5,237 nt of DNA from positions 1-5,237 of the forward strand of contig JBFXDW010000115.1 in assembly GCA_050180745.1 (NCBI GenBank), given 5' to 3'. The position numbers and the translations under genes are program-made. Below, piece after piece: positions 5,064 to 5,237 of this stretch. Source of the DNA: JBFXDW01 sp050180745 (GTDB taxonomy: Bacteria > Pseudomonadota > Alphaproteobacteria > UBA9219). The notes beneath the pieces are model-generated. The model was not told the DNA's origin. It made no database searches and was given only the letters and a program-made list of their open reading frames with translations. Numbering within the stretch: position 1 is the stretch's first letter; each line of letters begins with the position of its first letter.

Positions 5064-5084
5064 AGTTTACCTTATCCGTAAACT
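5064..5084. promoter_or_regulatory. inverted repeat upstream of the gene beyond the right edge
   Basis: AGTTTAC (5064-5070) and GTAAACT (5078-5084) form a perfect 7-bp inverted repeat with a 7-nt centre. A second pair, TATTTTAC (5115-5122) and GTAAAATA (5144-5151), lies downstream with a 21-bp spacer. Both end in TTAC/GTAA. They could be operators for the promoter at 5171-5203, but no known family of sites was recognised. Confidence 0.3.
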
Positions 5085-5170
5085 TACCACCGATTCCACA
5101 AAAGGCAAACTCAGTATTTTACCTCTTTTTAAACGATTTCGATGTAAAATAATATCTTCTTAAGGCCTTT

Positions 5171-5237
5171 TTGTCACAAAAATACCTTATCTTAATGTAT
5201 AATGAAAGACATGTCCTAACCCTTACTACTAAAGGAG
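5171..5237 (+). promoter_or_regulatory. promoter and ribosome binding site for a plus-strand gene beginning after the window
   Basis: TATAAT (5198-5203) is a perfect -10. The best -35, TTGTCA (5171-5176), is 21 bp away, longer than the usual 16-18, so the promoter may be weak alone or activator dependent. The window ends in AAAGGAG (5231-5237), a strong ribosome binding site, so the start codon should lie within about ten bases beyond the edge. The short leader contains the 8-bp palindrome GACATGTC (5208-5215). Confidence 0.6.

Overview
The window looks like part of a Gram-negative, moderately AT-rich chromosome, most likely an alphaproteobacterium. Evidence: a ZnuB-type permease tail, a TadD-like TPR lipoprotein, a chromosomal tRNA-Lys with encoded CCA, and interspersed palindromic repeats of a kind seen in several alphaproteobacterial lineages. 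The lineage call is inference; nothing here fixes a genus.

Layout, left to right. (1) 1-115: the last 37 codons of a metal ABC-transporter permease, + strand. (2) 260-335: tRNA-Lys(CTT). (3) 336-640: a gene-free stretch filled mainly by two palindromic repeat elements. (4) 641-1438, +: a PrmC/HemK-like glutamine methyltransferase homologue with unusual substitutions in its signature motifs. An alternative ATG at 515 lies inside a repeat arm and is probably not the native start. (5) 1439-1531: a convergent gap with a 34-nt hairpin. (6) 1532-1873, -: a small, unrecognised, mostly helical protein of 113 aa. (7) 1874-2081: a divergent control region with an extended -10 for the minus-strand gene and an 8+8 bp inverted repeat in front of the plus-strand gene. 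(8) 2082-2741, +: an XRE-type regulator with a C-terminal putative sensor domain. (9) 2743-3930, +: an EgtD-family (Methyltransf_33) SAM methyltransferase, one base after the regulator and so almost certainly in the same operon. (10) 3796-4800, -: a TadD-like TPR lipoprotein whose 3' end overlaps the methyltransferase tail to tail by 135 bp and may end in a SPOR-like segment. (11) 4801-5237: no gene. It holds a 178-bp nested inverted-repeat composite, two smaller inverted repeats, and a TATAAT box plus ribosome binding site for a gene starting just outside the window.

The most interesting unit is 1532-3930: a small divergent gene, a regulator with a likely effector domain, and a translationally linked EgtD-like enzyme. 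The enzyme keeps the family's structural motifs but appears to lack the glutamate used for histidine recognition. No EgtB-like gene is visible, so an ordinary ergothioneine role is not supported here. A second theme is a palindromic repeat family with four copies in the window. Its flanks (CGTC / CCCATTTT) are constant while its stems differ and remain complementary.
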